A stretch of 57,379 nt of DNA from Mariaggregatimicrobium sp964498785 (GCA_964498785.1 CAZCJL010000035.1:1-57379), one strand, 5' to 3'; positions 34,979-44,633 are shown, counted from the stretch's first letter. The notes: a model not told the origin generated them from the letters alone. Program-made: numbers and translations.

Positions 34979-35992
34979 TTAAATTTCGTTTATTTCTACT
35001 GGACGGTTTTCGTGATGAGATTTTGTGGCAGCCAGACTTATCTTTAGCGCCGCAACTCCGTCGGCTGCGATGATTGAAGGCGCTTTATCCTGCAGAACAT
35101 TATCGACAAAATCCTGAATTTGGGCGCGATATGCCAGCTCGAAACGCTCCATGAAATGCGGCACAACATCGTGCGTAATTCCCTGCTTTGTCAGGACCAG
35201 CAAGGGCGTTTCCCGATAATAGCCAACTTGCAGGCTGCCTTTTGTTCCCCAAATTTCTGCGCGAATATCGTATCCGAAAATGGCATTTCTGCTTAAATTC
35301 ACAACACCGATTTTGCCGCTCTCAAATGTCACATTCACAATCGCATTATCGATATCACCAATCTTGCCAATATCCGGATATGCCAGCGCGCCTCCGGAGC
35401 TGAAAACGCTTTTTACATTGCCCATGTACATCCGGCAGACATCGAAATCATGAATTCCCATATCCGCGATCAAACCACCGCTTTTTGCCGGATCACAAAA
35501 TTCCAGCGGCGGTGGAAACGGATCACGGGATGTGGAAATCAGCAATATCGGGTCACCGATAACACCGGCTTCGATTTTCTTTTTTGCCTCTGCATAGCCA
35601 CGATCAAACCGCCGCTGGAAACCCATTTGAAAAAATGCTCCGGTTGACTCAATAACCTGCTCCAACTCCCTGGCAGCCTGCAAAGATATCGATATTGGTT
35701 TTTCACAAAATATAGCTTTACCGTTGTGAGCCGCTTCAATGGAAATTTCTTTGTGAGTGCTGGTGGGAGTAATCACTGCTATTGCGTCAATTTCCTTATC
35801 TGCAATTAAATCATGATGATTTGGGTACCATTTGGGGATTCCGTTTTCAGTAGCAAAGGATTTAGCACGTGTAGGTTGCATGTCTGCTACTGCAGTGAGA
35901 TTTGCATTTGGCACGCGATGTGCCAAATCTTTCGCATACACATTTCCTAATCGACCCAAACCGATTACACCGACATTCAGGGATTTTGTCAT
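34979..35992 (-). CDS. Gfo/Idh/MocA oxidoreductase, inositol 2-dehydrogenase-like (1)
   Basis: 337 residues. An N-terminal Rossmann fold (VGVIGLGRLGNVYAKDLAHR) and the EKPISISL motif (CEKPI, catalytic Lys) of the family; then a C-terminal beta-sheet domain with GGLIADMGIHDFDVCRMYMG. Substrate domain length matches IolG-type enzymes, which oxidise myo-inositol or its isomers with NAD. It forms a pair with the next gene upstream, a paralogue. Confidence 0.93.
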   Translation of the reverse strand: MTKSLNVGVIGLGRLGNVYAKDLAHRVPNANLTAVADMQPTRAKSFATENGIPKWYPNHHDLIADKEIDAIAVITPTSTHKEISIEAAHNGKAIFCEKPISISLQAARELEQVIESTGAFFQMGFQRRFDRGYAEAKKKIEAGVIGDPILLISTSRDPFPPPLEFCDPAKSGGLIADMGIHDFDVCRMYMGNVKSVFSSGGALAYPDIGKIGDIDNAIVNVTFESGKIGVVNLSRNAIFGYDIRAEIWGTKGSLQVGYYRETPLLVLTKQGITHDVVPHFMERFELAYRAQIQDFVDNVLQDKAPSIIAADGVAALKISLAATKSHHENRPVEINEI

Positions 35993-36045
35993 ATATTTTC
36001 TCCGATTCTAATCCTTCGTATAAGGGTTGAATTATTGATATGTCA

Positions 36046-37065
36046 TTATCCGATTTCTGCTAATTTTACAGGCCTGCCTTCCTTTAGCGATTTATTCGCG
36101 GCCAATCCGATCTGGACAGCTTTTAGCCCGTCTTCTCCGGTGACCGGCGGATGCGTCTCGTTTTTCAGGCACTGAATAAATGCTTGCATTTCACCAAGAT
36201 AAGATTCGGTATATCGTTCCATGAAAAAATTTAGCGGCAACGCAGTATGCACACCATCACGGTTTATGTAAATATGGGCATCCTCTGTATTATTTTTCAC
36301 AGTCACCATGCCCTCTGCCCCGAATACTTCCACGCGCTGGTCGTATCCATATACTGCTTGTCGACTGTTATCGATTGTTGCCATCGCTCCATTTTCGAAA
36401 TTGAGCACAATAACTGCGGTGTCAATGTCTCCTGCTTTTTCAAACACCGGATCAACCAGCACACGACCCTGTGCATACACTTCTGTCACCGGACTGTCAA
36501 TTAAATAGCGTGCCATATCAAAATCGTGAATAGTCATATCCAGAAAAAGACCGCCGGAAGAACGAATATAGTTCTCGGGCGGCGGGGAAGGATCTCGACT
36601 GGTAATCCGTAACAAATGTGGTTTACCGATTTTACCCGCTTTCACCAGGTTATGTACTTTCAAAAAGTTTGGATCATAACGACGATTAAAGGCGACCATC
36701 AGCTTGATTCCGTGCTTTTTTGCTTCCTCATTGATTTTTTTGATTTTGTCGATTGAAAGATCGAGTGGTTTTTCGCAGAAGACGTGTTTACCTGCTGCCG
36801 CAGCTTCCAAGATGATGGGATAGTGTGTTTCGGTGGGTGTACAAATGGCAATCGCATCAATTGCCGGATCTTTTATTACTTCTTTATAGTCTGCGGAAGC
36901 TTTGGAAATATGATAGCGAGCTGCTATCTTTTCTCTCTCCTCCGGTATCACTTCAACAAAGGCTAACACTTCGGCGTCTGGAATTCGGTTCACCAGATTT
37001 TCAATATGTACTTTGCCAATCCGACCGGCTCCGATAACCCCAAAACGTATTTTAGGTTTGTCCAT
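36046..37065 (-). CDS. Gfo/Idh/MocA oxidoreductase, inositol 2-dehydrogenase-like (2)
   Basis: 339 residues, paralogous to the gene at 34979. Rossmann GVIGAGRIGKVHIENLVNRIP, FCEKPLDLSIDKIKK (CEKP motif with catalytic Lys), then GGLFLDMTIHDFDMARYL, the inositol-dehydrogenase-like active-site helix with DxxxHD. First gene of the minus-strand operon; it follows a gagagg site. Two adjacent paralogues suggest oxidation of two inositol isomers, or a two-step oxidation and reduction as in IolG/IolX pairs; inferred. Confidence 0.93.
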   Translation of the reverse strand: MDKPKIRFGVIGAGRIGKVHIENLVNRIPDAEVLAFVEVIPEEREKIAARYHISKASADYKEVIKDPAIDAIAICTPTETHYPIILEAAAAGKHVFCEKPLDLSIDKIKKINEEAKKHGIKLMVAFNRRYDPNFLKVHNLVKAGKIGKPHLLRITSRDPSPPPENYIRSSGGLFLDMTIHDFDMARYLIDSPVTEVYAQGRVLVDPVFEKAGDIDTAVIVLNFENGAMATIDNSRQAVYGYDQRVEVFGAEGMVTVKNNTEDAHIYINRDGVHTALPLNFFMERYTESYLGEMQAFIQCLKNETHPPVTGEDGLKAVQIGLAANKSLKEGRPVKLAEIG

Positions 37066-37320
37066 GGTGTTTTACCTCTCCGATAATTAGTAGAGTATGG
37101 TTTATCAAGTTTAGATAAATGCTTTTCCCTGGTTATTATGAAATATGATAGATTTCCCATTCGGTAAAAATTGAGTATGGATTTAATCTTGTTAGGAAAG
37201 ATAGTAATTATTTTCTGAGAAAGAGGTTTTTTGATAGTAAACATTCTTTGGATTGTTAATAAGTGATGAATAATACTTATCCTTCAATTAAGAAAAATTG
37301 TTACTATTCAGTATAGAGCT

Positions 37321-37427
37321 GTCATTCCTGCGAATGCAGGAATCCCCTAAATTTTTAATAATTAAAATATTACGGGACAAGACCGGAATGACATTTTACA
37401 GAAAAATCAGACTTATGATACAGCTCC
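37321..37427 (+). repeat. 107-bp dispersed repeat, plus-strand copy
   Basis: Starts with gtcattcctgcgaatgcagg (itself a hairpin) and ends in tgatacagctcc. The reverse complement of 57270-57376 matches nearly base for base, including aatcccctaa, gggacaa, cggaatgacatttta and aaaatca. It is a non-coding, MITE-like element. Confidence 0.88.
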
Positions 37428-37648
37428 GACACCTGAATAGTTAAGAAAAATTTACAAAAACTCACATTTTTTGGTTGCATGTTGTTTCACATTCAAAATA
37501 TCTTCTCAATTTTATTGAACTTGTTTGAATTGTGGTACAAAATCTAAAATTAAGAAAAAATTTATAAATTGTCAAGTTTAACATTGCCCTGTATTATTTT
37601 AACGTCAGATTTTTTTTAAAACCAGTCGCTGATTGAAAAAACATCGTG

Positions 37649-37670
37649 GAAAACGTGCTACAACGTTTTC
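37649..37670. promoter_or_regulatory. Inverted repeat resembling a LacI-family operator
   Basis: gaaaacgt and its perfect complement acgttttc with a 6-base centre (gctaca). The AACG...CGTT arrangement is common in LacI-family operators. It lies between the inositol operon and the broken dehydrogenase gene, so it could govern both. The arms differ from the palindrome at 32664, so a different regulator is possible. Confidence 0.45.
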
Positions 37671-37994
37671 GTTTATGGGTGATTTGAGTTGAGAAGAATG
37701 ATGAATCGTGAAAATTGGTCATATATTAATTAATTGTATATACAATTATACAATATAAAAAAGTAAAAGTCAAGATTTTTTTTAAAATCAATTGCATTCT
37801 TGGATATGAATTTCATGTTTTTAGTTTGTTCTATAAAACTGGTTCATGAAGTTGCATTTAGTTTTAAAAGAAGGGGTGATATTGATTTTTTTCCTTGATT
37901 AAATAATAAAATATTATTTTATTATTATATCTTTATAACACAATTAAAAATCTTTTTAGTAGTTGTTATTTCATTAAGTATAAAGGAGTTGAAA

Positions 37995-39041
37995 ATGAAT
38001 AAGGAAATATCAAGACGAGATTTTATAAATAAAACATCAGTGGCATCAGCGGGAATTGCACTCGGTTCCACCATGTTTTCAGCAAAAAGTTATAGCCGAA
38101 TTTTAGGGGCAAATGATTGATTAAATTTTGCAATCATCGGTTTACATGGTCGGGCACACAGTCATCTTGATTCTTTAGCTGCGCTGGATAATGTTATGGT
38201 TACACATATTTGTGATGTAGATAAACGGGAAGTGGATAAATTTTCGCCGCGAGTTCACGAGTTATTCGGACGGGCTCCCAAAGCAGAAAAAGACATCCGA
38301 AAATTACTTGAATCAAAAGATATTGATGCCATTACGATTTCCACGCCGGAACATTGGCACGTTCACATGTCAATCATGGGGGGGCATGCAGGTAAACATG
38401 TATATGTGGAAAAACCGTGCTGTCATAATCCGCACGAAGGTGAATTAATTGTGCAGGCGCAAAAAAAATATAAAAAATATTATATTCAAATGGGAAATCA
38501 GCAGCGCTCGTCCGAACATACTATTGCGATCATAAAACGAATCCACGATGGATTGATTGGCAAAGTTTATTACGGCAAAGCATGGTACAGCAACACACGG
38601 GGGCCAATTGGAGGTGGTAACGAAGTCGCGGCGCCCCCCGATTATCTGGATTGGGAATTATGGCAGGGGCCTGCTCCCAGAAGGCCGTATAAAGATAATT
38701 TCCACCCGTACAACTGGCATTGGTTTTGGCATTGGGGAACCGGGGAGACTTTAAATAACGGCACGCATGAAGTGGATTTGTGCCGCTGGGCGCTTGGCGT
38801 TGGTTATCCGAAAAAAATTAGCGCGTCCGGTGGTCGGTATCATTATCAGGATGATTGGGAATTCTATGATACGCTGATCACAAATTTTGAGTACGATGAC
38901 AAGATGATCACCTGGGAAGGATTGAGCTGTCAGGGCAAGAGATATTACAATCGCGGTCGCGGCGCTACTATCCACGGCACAGAAGGAACCGTTTTAATTG
39001 ACAGAGATGGTTATATTGTTTTTAAAAAGGCTGGGAGCTGA
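37995..39041 (+). pseudogene. Broken Tat-exported Gfo/Idh/MocA oxidoreductase
   Basis: After an aaggag site, the frame starts MNKEISRRDFINKTSVASAG, a twin-arginine signal. It stops at TGA 38118-38120 (codon 42), after GAND. The same frame then continues for 306 codons: LNFAIIGLHGRAHSHLDSL, VEKPCCHNPHEGE (catalytic VEKP), WHWFWHWGTGETLNNGTHEVDLCRW. In homologues the codon after GAND is usually Arg or Lys, so CGA to TGA is the likely change. The protein also ends early, near GTVLIDRDGYIVFKKAGS; relatives continue for about 80-100 residues. The end runs into TTCCGAAGT repeats. Both defects suggest decay. Sequencing error is possible for the stop but not for the tail. Confidence 0.85.
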
Positions 39042-39054
39042 AAGTTTGATCTCC

Positions 39055-39163
39055 GATTTCCGAAGTGTTTAAAACTTCGGAAATCTATATTAATCGAAAC
39101 CCTTCCAAAACCCTGAAAGGGTGGAATAGTTCAACTAAATTTCCGAAATCTTTGAGATTTCGG
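39055..39163. repeat. Cluster of TTCCGAAGT-type hairpins
   Basis: A perfect 12-bp stem gatttccgaagt/acttcggaaatc (39055-39085), a small stem ccctttcagg-like at about 39110-39122 (ccctgaaaggg), and ccgaaatc/gatttcgg at 39143-39163. Similar to 27385-27415. It directly follows the shortened pseudogene and may mark where its 3' end was lost. Confidence 0.7.
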
Positions 39164-39196
39164 AGGTCTTTACATAGAAATAGAGCTGAGGATTAA

Positions 39197-39949
39197 ATGA
39201 ACGAATACATGATTCTGGCGCTGTTGTTTGCAGTCGGCTCGGTAGCAGGATTTATTAATGTGAATGCCGGGGGCGGCTCAACATTGACGTTGCCAACTCT
39301 TATTTTTTTAGGACTGGATAGCGCGTTCGCAAACGGTACAAACCGCGTGGCCATTCTGATGCAAAATATTTTTGCAGTCACGTCATTTCGTAAGGAAAAA
39401 GTGCATCAATTTAAAGAAAGTTTCAGACTTTCGCTTTTAACATTGCCCGGGGCAATTTTAGGAGCGTTTATTTCCGTAAAAATAAGTGATGTGTGGTTTC
39501 AACGGATATTGGCGATGGTAATGATTGGAATTGTGTTTACCATGTTCTTGCCCAAATCCCAAAAAATTTACCAGGACGCTGTTTCTCAAAGCAAACACCG
39601 CTGGTTGATTTATCCGGCACTGCTGCTGATTGGTTTTTATGGCGGTTTCCTTCAGGTCGGCGTGGGCTTTTTGTTTATGGCGTCCTTATATCATATCCTG
39701 CAAATAAGTCTCGTTCATGTAAATATGCACAAAGTTTTTATTATCCTGATTTACACCATTCCTTCACTCATCGTATTTTCCATGACAGGTAATGTGCACT
39801 GGGGCTTCGGACTCAGCCTGGCTGTCGGAAATTCATTTGGCGCCTGGTGGGGAGCAAAGGCGTCGGTGAAAGGCGGAGAAAAATTGATTCGATACGTGCT
39901 GGCCCTGGCAATTGTAATTATGGCTGTTAAATTACTGGGTGTGTTTTAA
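39197..39949 (+). CDS. TauE/SafE-family permease
   Basis: 250 residues with about eight membrane segments and both family repeats: AGFINVNAGGGSTLTLPTLIF at the start and GFYGGFLQVGVGFLFM in the middle. Full length, in contrast to the half-length relative at 10649. Likely exports or imports sulfite, sulfoacetate or similar anions. Its last four bases overlap the convergent patatin gene. Confidence 0.92.
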   Translation: MNEYMILALLFAVGSVAGFINVNAGGGSTLTLPTLIFLGLDSAFANGTNRVAILMQNIFAVTSFRKEKVHQFKESFRLSLLTLPGAILGAFISVKISDVWFQRILAMVMIGIVFTMFLPKSQKIYQDAVSQSKHRWLIYPALLLIGFYGGFLQVGVGFLFMASLYHILQISLVHVNMHKVFIILIYTIPSLIVFSMTGNVHWGFGLSLAVGNSFGAWWGAKASVKGGEKLIRYVLALAIVIMAVKLLGVF

Positions 39950-40716
39950 CCGAACTTTTGTTCAAACAGTTTCCGTGCCGCGGCATAACCGGCTTCCATT
40001 AATCCGTCTACCTGATCCGTATCGATGACATTAAATTCAGAAAGATCCGGAGCAATGATGATGTCTGCATTCCTGGTTTGTAATTTTGTTAGATTTTCCA
40101 TCGAAATGTTAAAAGTATTGATTAACACATCAATGATATTTTCTGGTTTCTTGTAAGCATGTTTCGCATTCAAATCAACTGCAATAATTGACTTTGCACC
40201 CATTTTTTTTAATGGAGAAATCGGAACATTTTCCATAATCCCGCCATCAATCAAAAATTTATCTTCGATTTTTACCGGGATGAATATTCCGGGAATACAG
40301 GTGCTGGCAATAACTGCCTCAGCCACACCGCCGCTTTTTAGAATGACTTTTTCTCCTTTACTAATATCTACTGCGACCATTGCCAGTGGAATTTCAGCAT
40401 CTTCAAATGTGACGTCTCCCAAAATTTCATGGATAAGAGAACTCATTTTCTCATTGGAGAGTAATCCGTACTGTGATAGTGATAAGCGGGAAATATCAAG
40501 CCAGTCCAGGTCTTGCGCTATTTTTTCGATATCCTGCCACGTTTTGCCGAACGCGTAAAACGCACCGATAAACGCTCCGATGCTTGTTCCTGCAACATAG
40601 TGCACGGGAATATCAAATTCTTTGATGGCTTTCAGAACGCCAATATGCGCCGCGCCAAGTGCAGCACCGCCGCCAAGCGCGAGTCCGATTTTTTTCTTTT
40701 TCATTTTGAAAAGCAT
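39946..40716 (-). CDS. Patatin-like phospholipase
   Basis: 256 residues. GGGAALGAAHIGVLKAI (oxyanion hole), GTSIGAFIGA with nucleophile Ser in GTSIG, and DGGIMENVP with the catalytic Asp of the dyad. No signal peptide, so it acts on the inner face of the membrane, like RssA-type proteins. It follows the small membrane-protein gene by one base and is probably translated with it. Confidence 0.93.
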   Translation of the reverse strand: MLFKMKKKKIGLALGGGAALGAAHIGVLKAIKEFDIPVHYVAGTSIGAFIGAFYAFGKTWQDIEKIAQDLDWLDISRLSLSQYGLLSNEKMSSLIHEILGDVTFEDAEIPLAMVAVDISKGEKVILKSGGVAEAVIASTCIPGIFIPVKIEDKFLIDGGIMENVPISPLKKMGAKSIIAVDLNAKHAYKKPENIIDVLINTFNISMENLTKLQTRNADIIIAPDLSEFNVIDTDQVDGLMEAGYAAARKLFEQKFG

Positions 40717-40717
40717 T

Positions 40718-41059
40718 TTAATTTTTACTCATAAATTTAGTCTGTTTCCCGAACATTTCAGTTAATGCTTTAATAACAGCCCAACCGGCAATTATGGGAG
40801 CAAGAAAGCGGGCTATTTCAAACTGCCAGGGAATCGAATCGTCGAGATGACCGCTTTCCAGGACAAATAATTGCAAGGTCACATAAACGATATCGAACAT
40901 CGTGTGCGGTTTCGAATGATTTGTGACATAAATGTGATATCCCCAGATTCCGAATAAGGAAACAATGATACCCATAAACACAATCACAATCCAGAAAAAA
41001 TACCGTTTTACAAAAGGAATAACGCCCATATTTTCAACCTTTAGGAGATTTAATTTCAT
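40718..41059 (-). CDS. Small membrane protein like the N-terminus of TrkA-N/RyR-type channel proteins
   Basis: 113 residues. One clear membrane span (FFWIVIVFMGIIVSLFGIWGY, about 21-41), then VYVTLQLFVLESGHL and WQFEIARFLAPIIAGWAVIKAL, a signature I associate with the membrane part of bacterial proteins that continue into TrkA-N/RyR cytoplasmic domains. Here the protein ends after this part, so the NAD-binding domain is missing. Instead a patatin gene follows directly. Either a stand-alone membrane partner for the phospholipase or a shortened relic. Confidence 0.6.
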   Translation of the reverse strand: MKLNLLKVENMGVIPFVKRYFFWIVIVFMGIIVSLFGIWGYHIYVTNHSKPHTMFDIVYVTLQLFVLESGHLDDSIPWQFEIARFLAPIIAGWAVIKALTEMFGKQTKFMSKN

Positions 41060-41124
41060 TTAAAAAACGAACGTGTAACATTAATTCAGGAATGAGTTTA
41101 TCCATGAAATATATCATGGTATTT

Positions 41125-41463
41125 CTACTTCCGAAGCTTCTCATTATTCTGATGCCGTTCCCTGTCTCGCACCGTGCGTTTCTCCATGCCTTTCAGAAAA
41201 GCCTCGGTCAGGTCGGTTCCGGTCTGGTTCGCGATACAGATCAGAACAAAAAGCACGTCCGATAGTTCTTCGGAAAGGTTTTTTCCTTTATCCGAAGATT
41301 TAAAACTTTGATCACCATAAGTGCGCGACATTATCCGGGCGACCTCCCCCACTTCTTCCGCTAATTGCGCGAGATTTGTTAATTCAGAAAAATAGCGCAC
41401 ACCCACATTTCGTATCCACTTATCAACAATTTGCTGACATTCTTTAATTGTAATATCTTGCAT
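41125..41463 (-). CDS. MazG-like nucleotide pyrophosphohydrolase
   Basis: 112 residues with the MazG metal-binding helices: LAQLAEEVGEVARIMSR (EExxE) and NLSEELSDVLFVLICIANQTG (ExxD). It hydrolyses NTPs, likely damaged or aberrant ones. Single-domain length fits the MazG-like/YpjD family. Separate from its neighbours by 60-160 bases. Confidence 0.92.
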   Translation of the reverse strand: MQDITIKECQQIVDKWIRNVGVRYFSELTNLAQLAEEVGEVARIMSRTYGDQSFKSSDKGKNLSEELSDVLFVLICIANQTGTDLTEAFLKGMEKRTVRDRERHQNNEKLRK

Positions 41464-41624
41464 ATTTCATCTCAATGATTAAATTCCAATCAAATTTAAC
41501 ATTTTTTTGGAGCAATGTCAAATAAAATAATAAAATTTTGTGCAAATCAAAGAAAAAGCTTGTAATTTGACATTTTAGGCGTTATTTTATAGAACGAAAC
41601 GGAAAACCAAACTGCGGGAATGAA

Positions 41625-44006
41625 ATGATGAAGTACGGCTGGATCGGAATGATAGCATTGATAATATTTTCATGTGGTTCACAAAACGCACGGATTGCAT
41701 ACAAAGACGCGCCTGGTTTTGAACAATACATGATTCAGGTAGATCCGTCGATAAGCAGACCATTTGTATTCTCTAATAACGAATCTGCTTTTTATTATGG
41801 AGAAACCGGTAAAATCCGGACAGACGAATTTGCAGGATTTCATGTCCGGGAACATAAATATCTGGATGATTATATTTTAAAAATTGATGGAACGGCGCTA
41901 TCGCGTGAGTATGCGGATTCTGTTAAATTTTATTTCGATCGGATCGAACGTTTTTATTCTGGTGGTGTTACAGAAAAGTTAATGCTGCTGCATAAAACAA
42001 ATTGTCTGCTGCTTGAATTATCGTCGCCCAATGTGATGTCGTTTGAGTTTACGCCCCTTATTTCCGGGCGCAACGACGCGAACGATTTTCGTTATAGCTG
42101 GTCTGATAGAAAAAATTCCTTTATCATCTCAGAGAGAAATCTGAAGAAACGCCCCCCTTATTTAGCGATCAAATTTAATAACAGCACATCTTTTTCCGAC
42201 ACTAAAAGCGATGCGAACGATCCGTTAGCGTCGGAGTTTCGCCCGGGTACATTTACATGTATATCAAATCAGTTATTCATTGCGATTGCAGTTGGTGAAG
42301 GGGGTGGCCGCACCGAAGCTCTTGCGGCCGACGTCTTAAAATCAATCGATTACAATCGTATTGAAAAGAAATTACACATTGCCCGGATCCTTAAAAAAAG
42401 AACCATTCGTACAAATAATCCTGATTTTGATAAGGCTTTTGCCTGGGCAGTTGTATCCATGGACCAATTGATCATGAATCACCCGGTAAAAGGCACTCCT
42501 GTAAATGGAATTTATGCCGGACTGCCGTGGTTTAATAATTATTCGGGCCGAGATACGTTTATTTCGCTACCAGGAGCACTTTTGGCAACCGGACGGTTGG
42601 CTGAAGCGAGAACGATCCTTGAACAATTTGCTCGGTTTCAACAAACGGACAAAGATGACTCAAATTATGGCCGGCTTCCGAATCGCATTACATCAACTGA
42701 CATTGTTTATAATGCTGCAGATGGAACCTCATGGTTTATTAACGCGTTATGGGAATATTATCACTATTCCGGTGACCTGGAATTTTTGGAGAAGATGTAT
42801 CCCGTTGTGGAGCGATCCATTGAAGGGACGCTAAAATTTCATACAGATAATTACTATTTTTTGACACATGATAATGCAGAAACATGGATGGATGCCTATA
42901 GTAAGCAGGGTGCGTATTCACCCCGCGGAAATCGAGCGGTAGAAGTGCAGGCATTATGGTATCAACAATTGCTGATTGGTAGTAAAATAAGTGCTTTATT
43001 GCAAATGAATCAAAATGAATCAAAATGGATCAAAATCGCCGAACATCTACAATCGAAATTCGTGCATTTTTTCTGGAATGATCAAAAAAAACGTTTGTAT
43101 GACCATATCGATATCACAGGGCGGCCAGATCAAAAAATACGCCCAAATCAGATTTTCGCTGTGACAGTACCAGGGCAACCTCTGTTACAGCCAGAGCAAG
43201 AGTTGATGGTGACCAGGGTAGTGGTGAGCAAGTTAACGTATAAATACGGAGTGGCGTCCCTATGGCAACATGATGTTGATTTCCATCCGTATCATGTGTA
43301 TCCGAAATATTACCAAAAAGATGAGGCATATCACAACGGTACTGTGTGTGGCTGGCTGGCCGGGCCGGTTATTTCTGCGATGTTTAAATTTAATTATGAT
43401 GACCTTGCAATGGAATTACTCAGGGCAGAAGCTCATCAAATTATCGATCGCGGAACAGTAGGAACACTTTCGGAATTACTTGATGCTTTACCGAAAAAGG
43501 GAGAGAAATTTCCACAAACCTCTGGTGCTGTATCCCAGGCATGGAATCTGGCAGAATTTATTCGAAATATTTATCAGGATTTATTGGGGATTAGGCCGGA
43601 TGTACCGCAGCGAAAAATTATACTGCGGCCTCATATCCCGGTTGGTATGTCCGCAATTCATTATATGATTCCTTTTGTTGCCGATAGCATATTCATCAAT
43701 ATGAGAAAAACAAGAAGTGAGTTTGAATTAGAATTGGATTATGCTGACGGACAAGCCCCCTGGAATATCGAGTTAAAATACCCGGAAAACAAAACATCAG
43801 ATATTTGCGTTACTGAAGAAATTAATCCTGGTCAAAAGTTGAAATTTAATATCAATTTTCATCGGAAATCACCACTTATGGTAAATGATAAGCAAGCAGC
43901 ATATCAACTCGAAGATCGATATATCGGAGAAAATTTATTCACATTTTTATCGTTTGCGGTACCACAATTGGATAAAAATATAAAAAGCCTTAAATTAGCT
44001 GACTAA
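41625..44006 (+). CDS. Lipoprotein amylo-alpha-1,6-glucosidase-like enzyme (GDE C-terminal type)
   Basis: 793 residues. Lipobox IIFSCGSQN near residue 17. The C-terminal half is an (alpha/alpha)6 barrel of the glycogen-debranching type: GLPWFNNYSGRDTFISLPG, DGTSWFINALWEYYHY, HDNAETWMDAYSKQGAYSPRG, NRAVEVQALWYQQLL and a late SQAWNLAEFIRNIYQDLLG. Acidic residues in GRDTF and in the AETWMD loop are candidates for catalysis. The N-terminal part is a beta-sandwich. Being a lipoprotein it should act outside the cytoplasm on imported or surface glucans, unlike cytoplasmic glycogen debranchers. Confidence 0.88.
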   Translation: MMKYGWIGMIALIIFSCGSQNARIAYKDAPGFEQYMIQVDPSISRPFVFSNNESAFYYGETGKIRTDEFAGFHVREHKYLDDYILKIDGTALSREYADSVKFYFDRIERFYSGGVTEKLMLLHKTNCLLLELSSPNVMSFEFTPLISGRNDANDFRYSWSDRKNSFIISERNLKKRPPYLAIKFNNSTSFSDTKSDANDPLASEFRPGTFTCISNQLFIAIAVGEGGGRTEALAADVLKSIDYNRIEKKLHIARILKKRTIRTNNPDFDKAFAWAVVSMDQLIMNHPVKGTPVNGIYAGLPWFNNYSGRDTFISLPGALLATGRLAEARTILEQFARFQQTDKDDSNYGRLPNRITSTDIVYNAADGTSWFINALWEYYHYSGDLEFLEKMYPVVERSIEGTLKFHTDNYYFLTHDNAETWMDAYSKQGAYSPRGNRAVEVQALWYQQLLIGSKISALLQMNQNESKWIKIAEHLQSKFVHFFWNDQKKRLYDHIDITGRPDQKIRPNQIFAVTVPGQPLLQPEQELMVTRVVVSKLTYKYGVASLWQHDVDFHPYHVYPKYYQKDEAYHNGTVCGWLAGPVISAMFKFNYDDLAMELLRAEAHQIIDRGTVGTLSELLDALPKKGEKFPQTSGAVSQAWNLAEFIRNIYQDLLGIRPDVPQRKIILRPHIPVGMSAIHYMIPFVADSIFINMRKTRSEFELELDYADGQAPWNIELKYPENKTSDICVTEEINPGQKLKFNINFHRKSPLMVNDKQAAYQLEDRYIGENLFTFLSFAVPQLDKNIKSLKLAD

Positions 44007-44325
44007 TATCTTTTCTCGGATAACGAAGCAAAGGGATGCAATGAAGTTATATCAAAAAATTAATTTTTTGAATTTTTCGCTGAACAGAAAAAGGAATTAA
44101 AAATACTATTTAGATAATGTTATAAGTATTTGAAAATAATAGATAAAAACGATGGATTGATGGTTAAATATTTTCTTAAATTAAAAAAGATACATTCGGA
44201 ATATTTACTTTAGAATTTGTTAACTAAATTTTTTTATTGACTTTATCTATAAAATTTATTAATATTATACAATTTTTAAGGAATATAATCCATAACGCTA
44301 AAAAAATGAGAGGAGGTGAACTAAA
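44007..44325 (+). promoter_or_regulatory. Promoter region of the HU gene
   Basis: 319 AT-rich bases without a gene. TTGACT (44237-44242), a 17-base spacer and TAATAT (44260-44265) form a good promoter 61 bases before the start. The gene has a very strong gaggaggtg ribosome site, compensating for its TTG start. Confidence 0.7.
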
Positions 44326-44601
44326 TTGACAAAAGCTGAACTTATCGATCAAGTAGCAATGGTTGAAGGTGTCCCTTCAAAAAAAGTTGCAGGCGAAGCG
44401 ATTGACGCTGTATTTACAGCGATTAAAGACGCTTTGGTTCAAGGTGATACATTTACATTTCAGGGATTTGGAACTTTTAAGGTTCAAAAATATTCAGCTC
44501 GTACTGGTGTGAATTTACAGACTGGGGCGAAGATTCAAATTCCAGAAACAAAAAGACCGAAATTTACGGCCAGCAAATCATTAAAAGATGCTGTGAAATA
44601 A
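44326..44601 (+). CDS. hup: HU-family DNA-binding protein
   Basis: 91 residues from TTG 44326, chosen because ggaggtg lies eight bases upstream and MTKAELIDQVA is the family start. The HU body is complete: KDALVQGDTFTFQGFGTFKVQKYSARTGVNLQTG with the DNA-intercalating arm, and FTASKSLKDAV at the end. It bends and compacts DNA. Monocistronic, with promoter and terminator close by. Confidence 0.96.
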   Translation: MTKAELIDQVAMVEGVPSKKVAGEAIDAVFTAIKDALVQGDTFTFQGFGTFKVQKYSARTGVNLQTGAKIQIPETKRPKFTASKSLKDAVK

Positions 44602-44633
44602 TTTGTAAATATTAATTTGTTTTTATACCCCCC

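Larger units (their letters stand above)
37066..37994. other. Divergent 929-bp intergenic region
   Basis: AT-rich space between the inositol operon (minus) and the broken Tat-type dehydrogenase gene (plus). It contains a dispersed repeat (37321-37427) and a LacI-like palindrome (37649-37670), both listed separately. Promoters for both directions should be here. No gene is seen. Confidence 0.6.

Noticed and set aside
38118..38120. TGA read as an amino acid (selenocysteine or recoded Trp)
   Set aside because: Other genes in the window end in ordinary TGA, no SECIS-like hairpin is obvious just after it, and the same gene is also short at its end, so decay explains it better.
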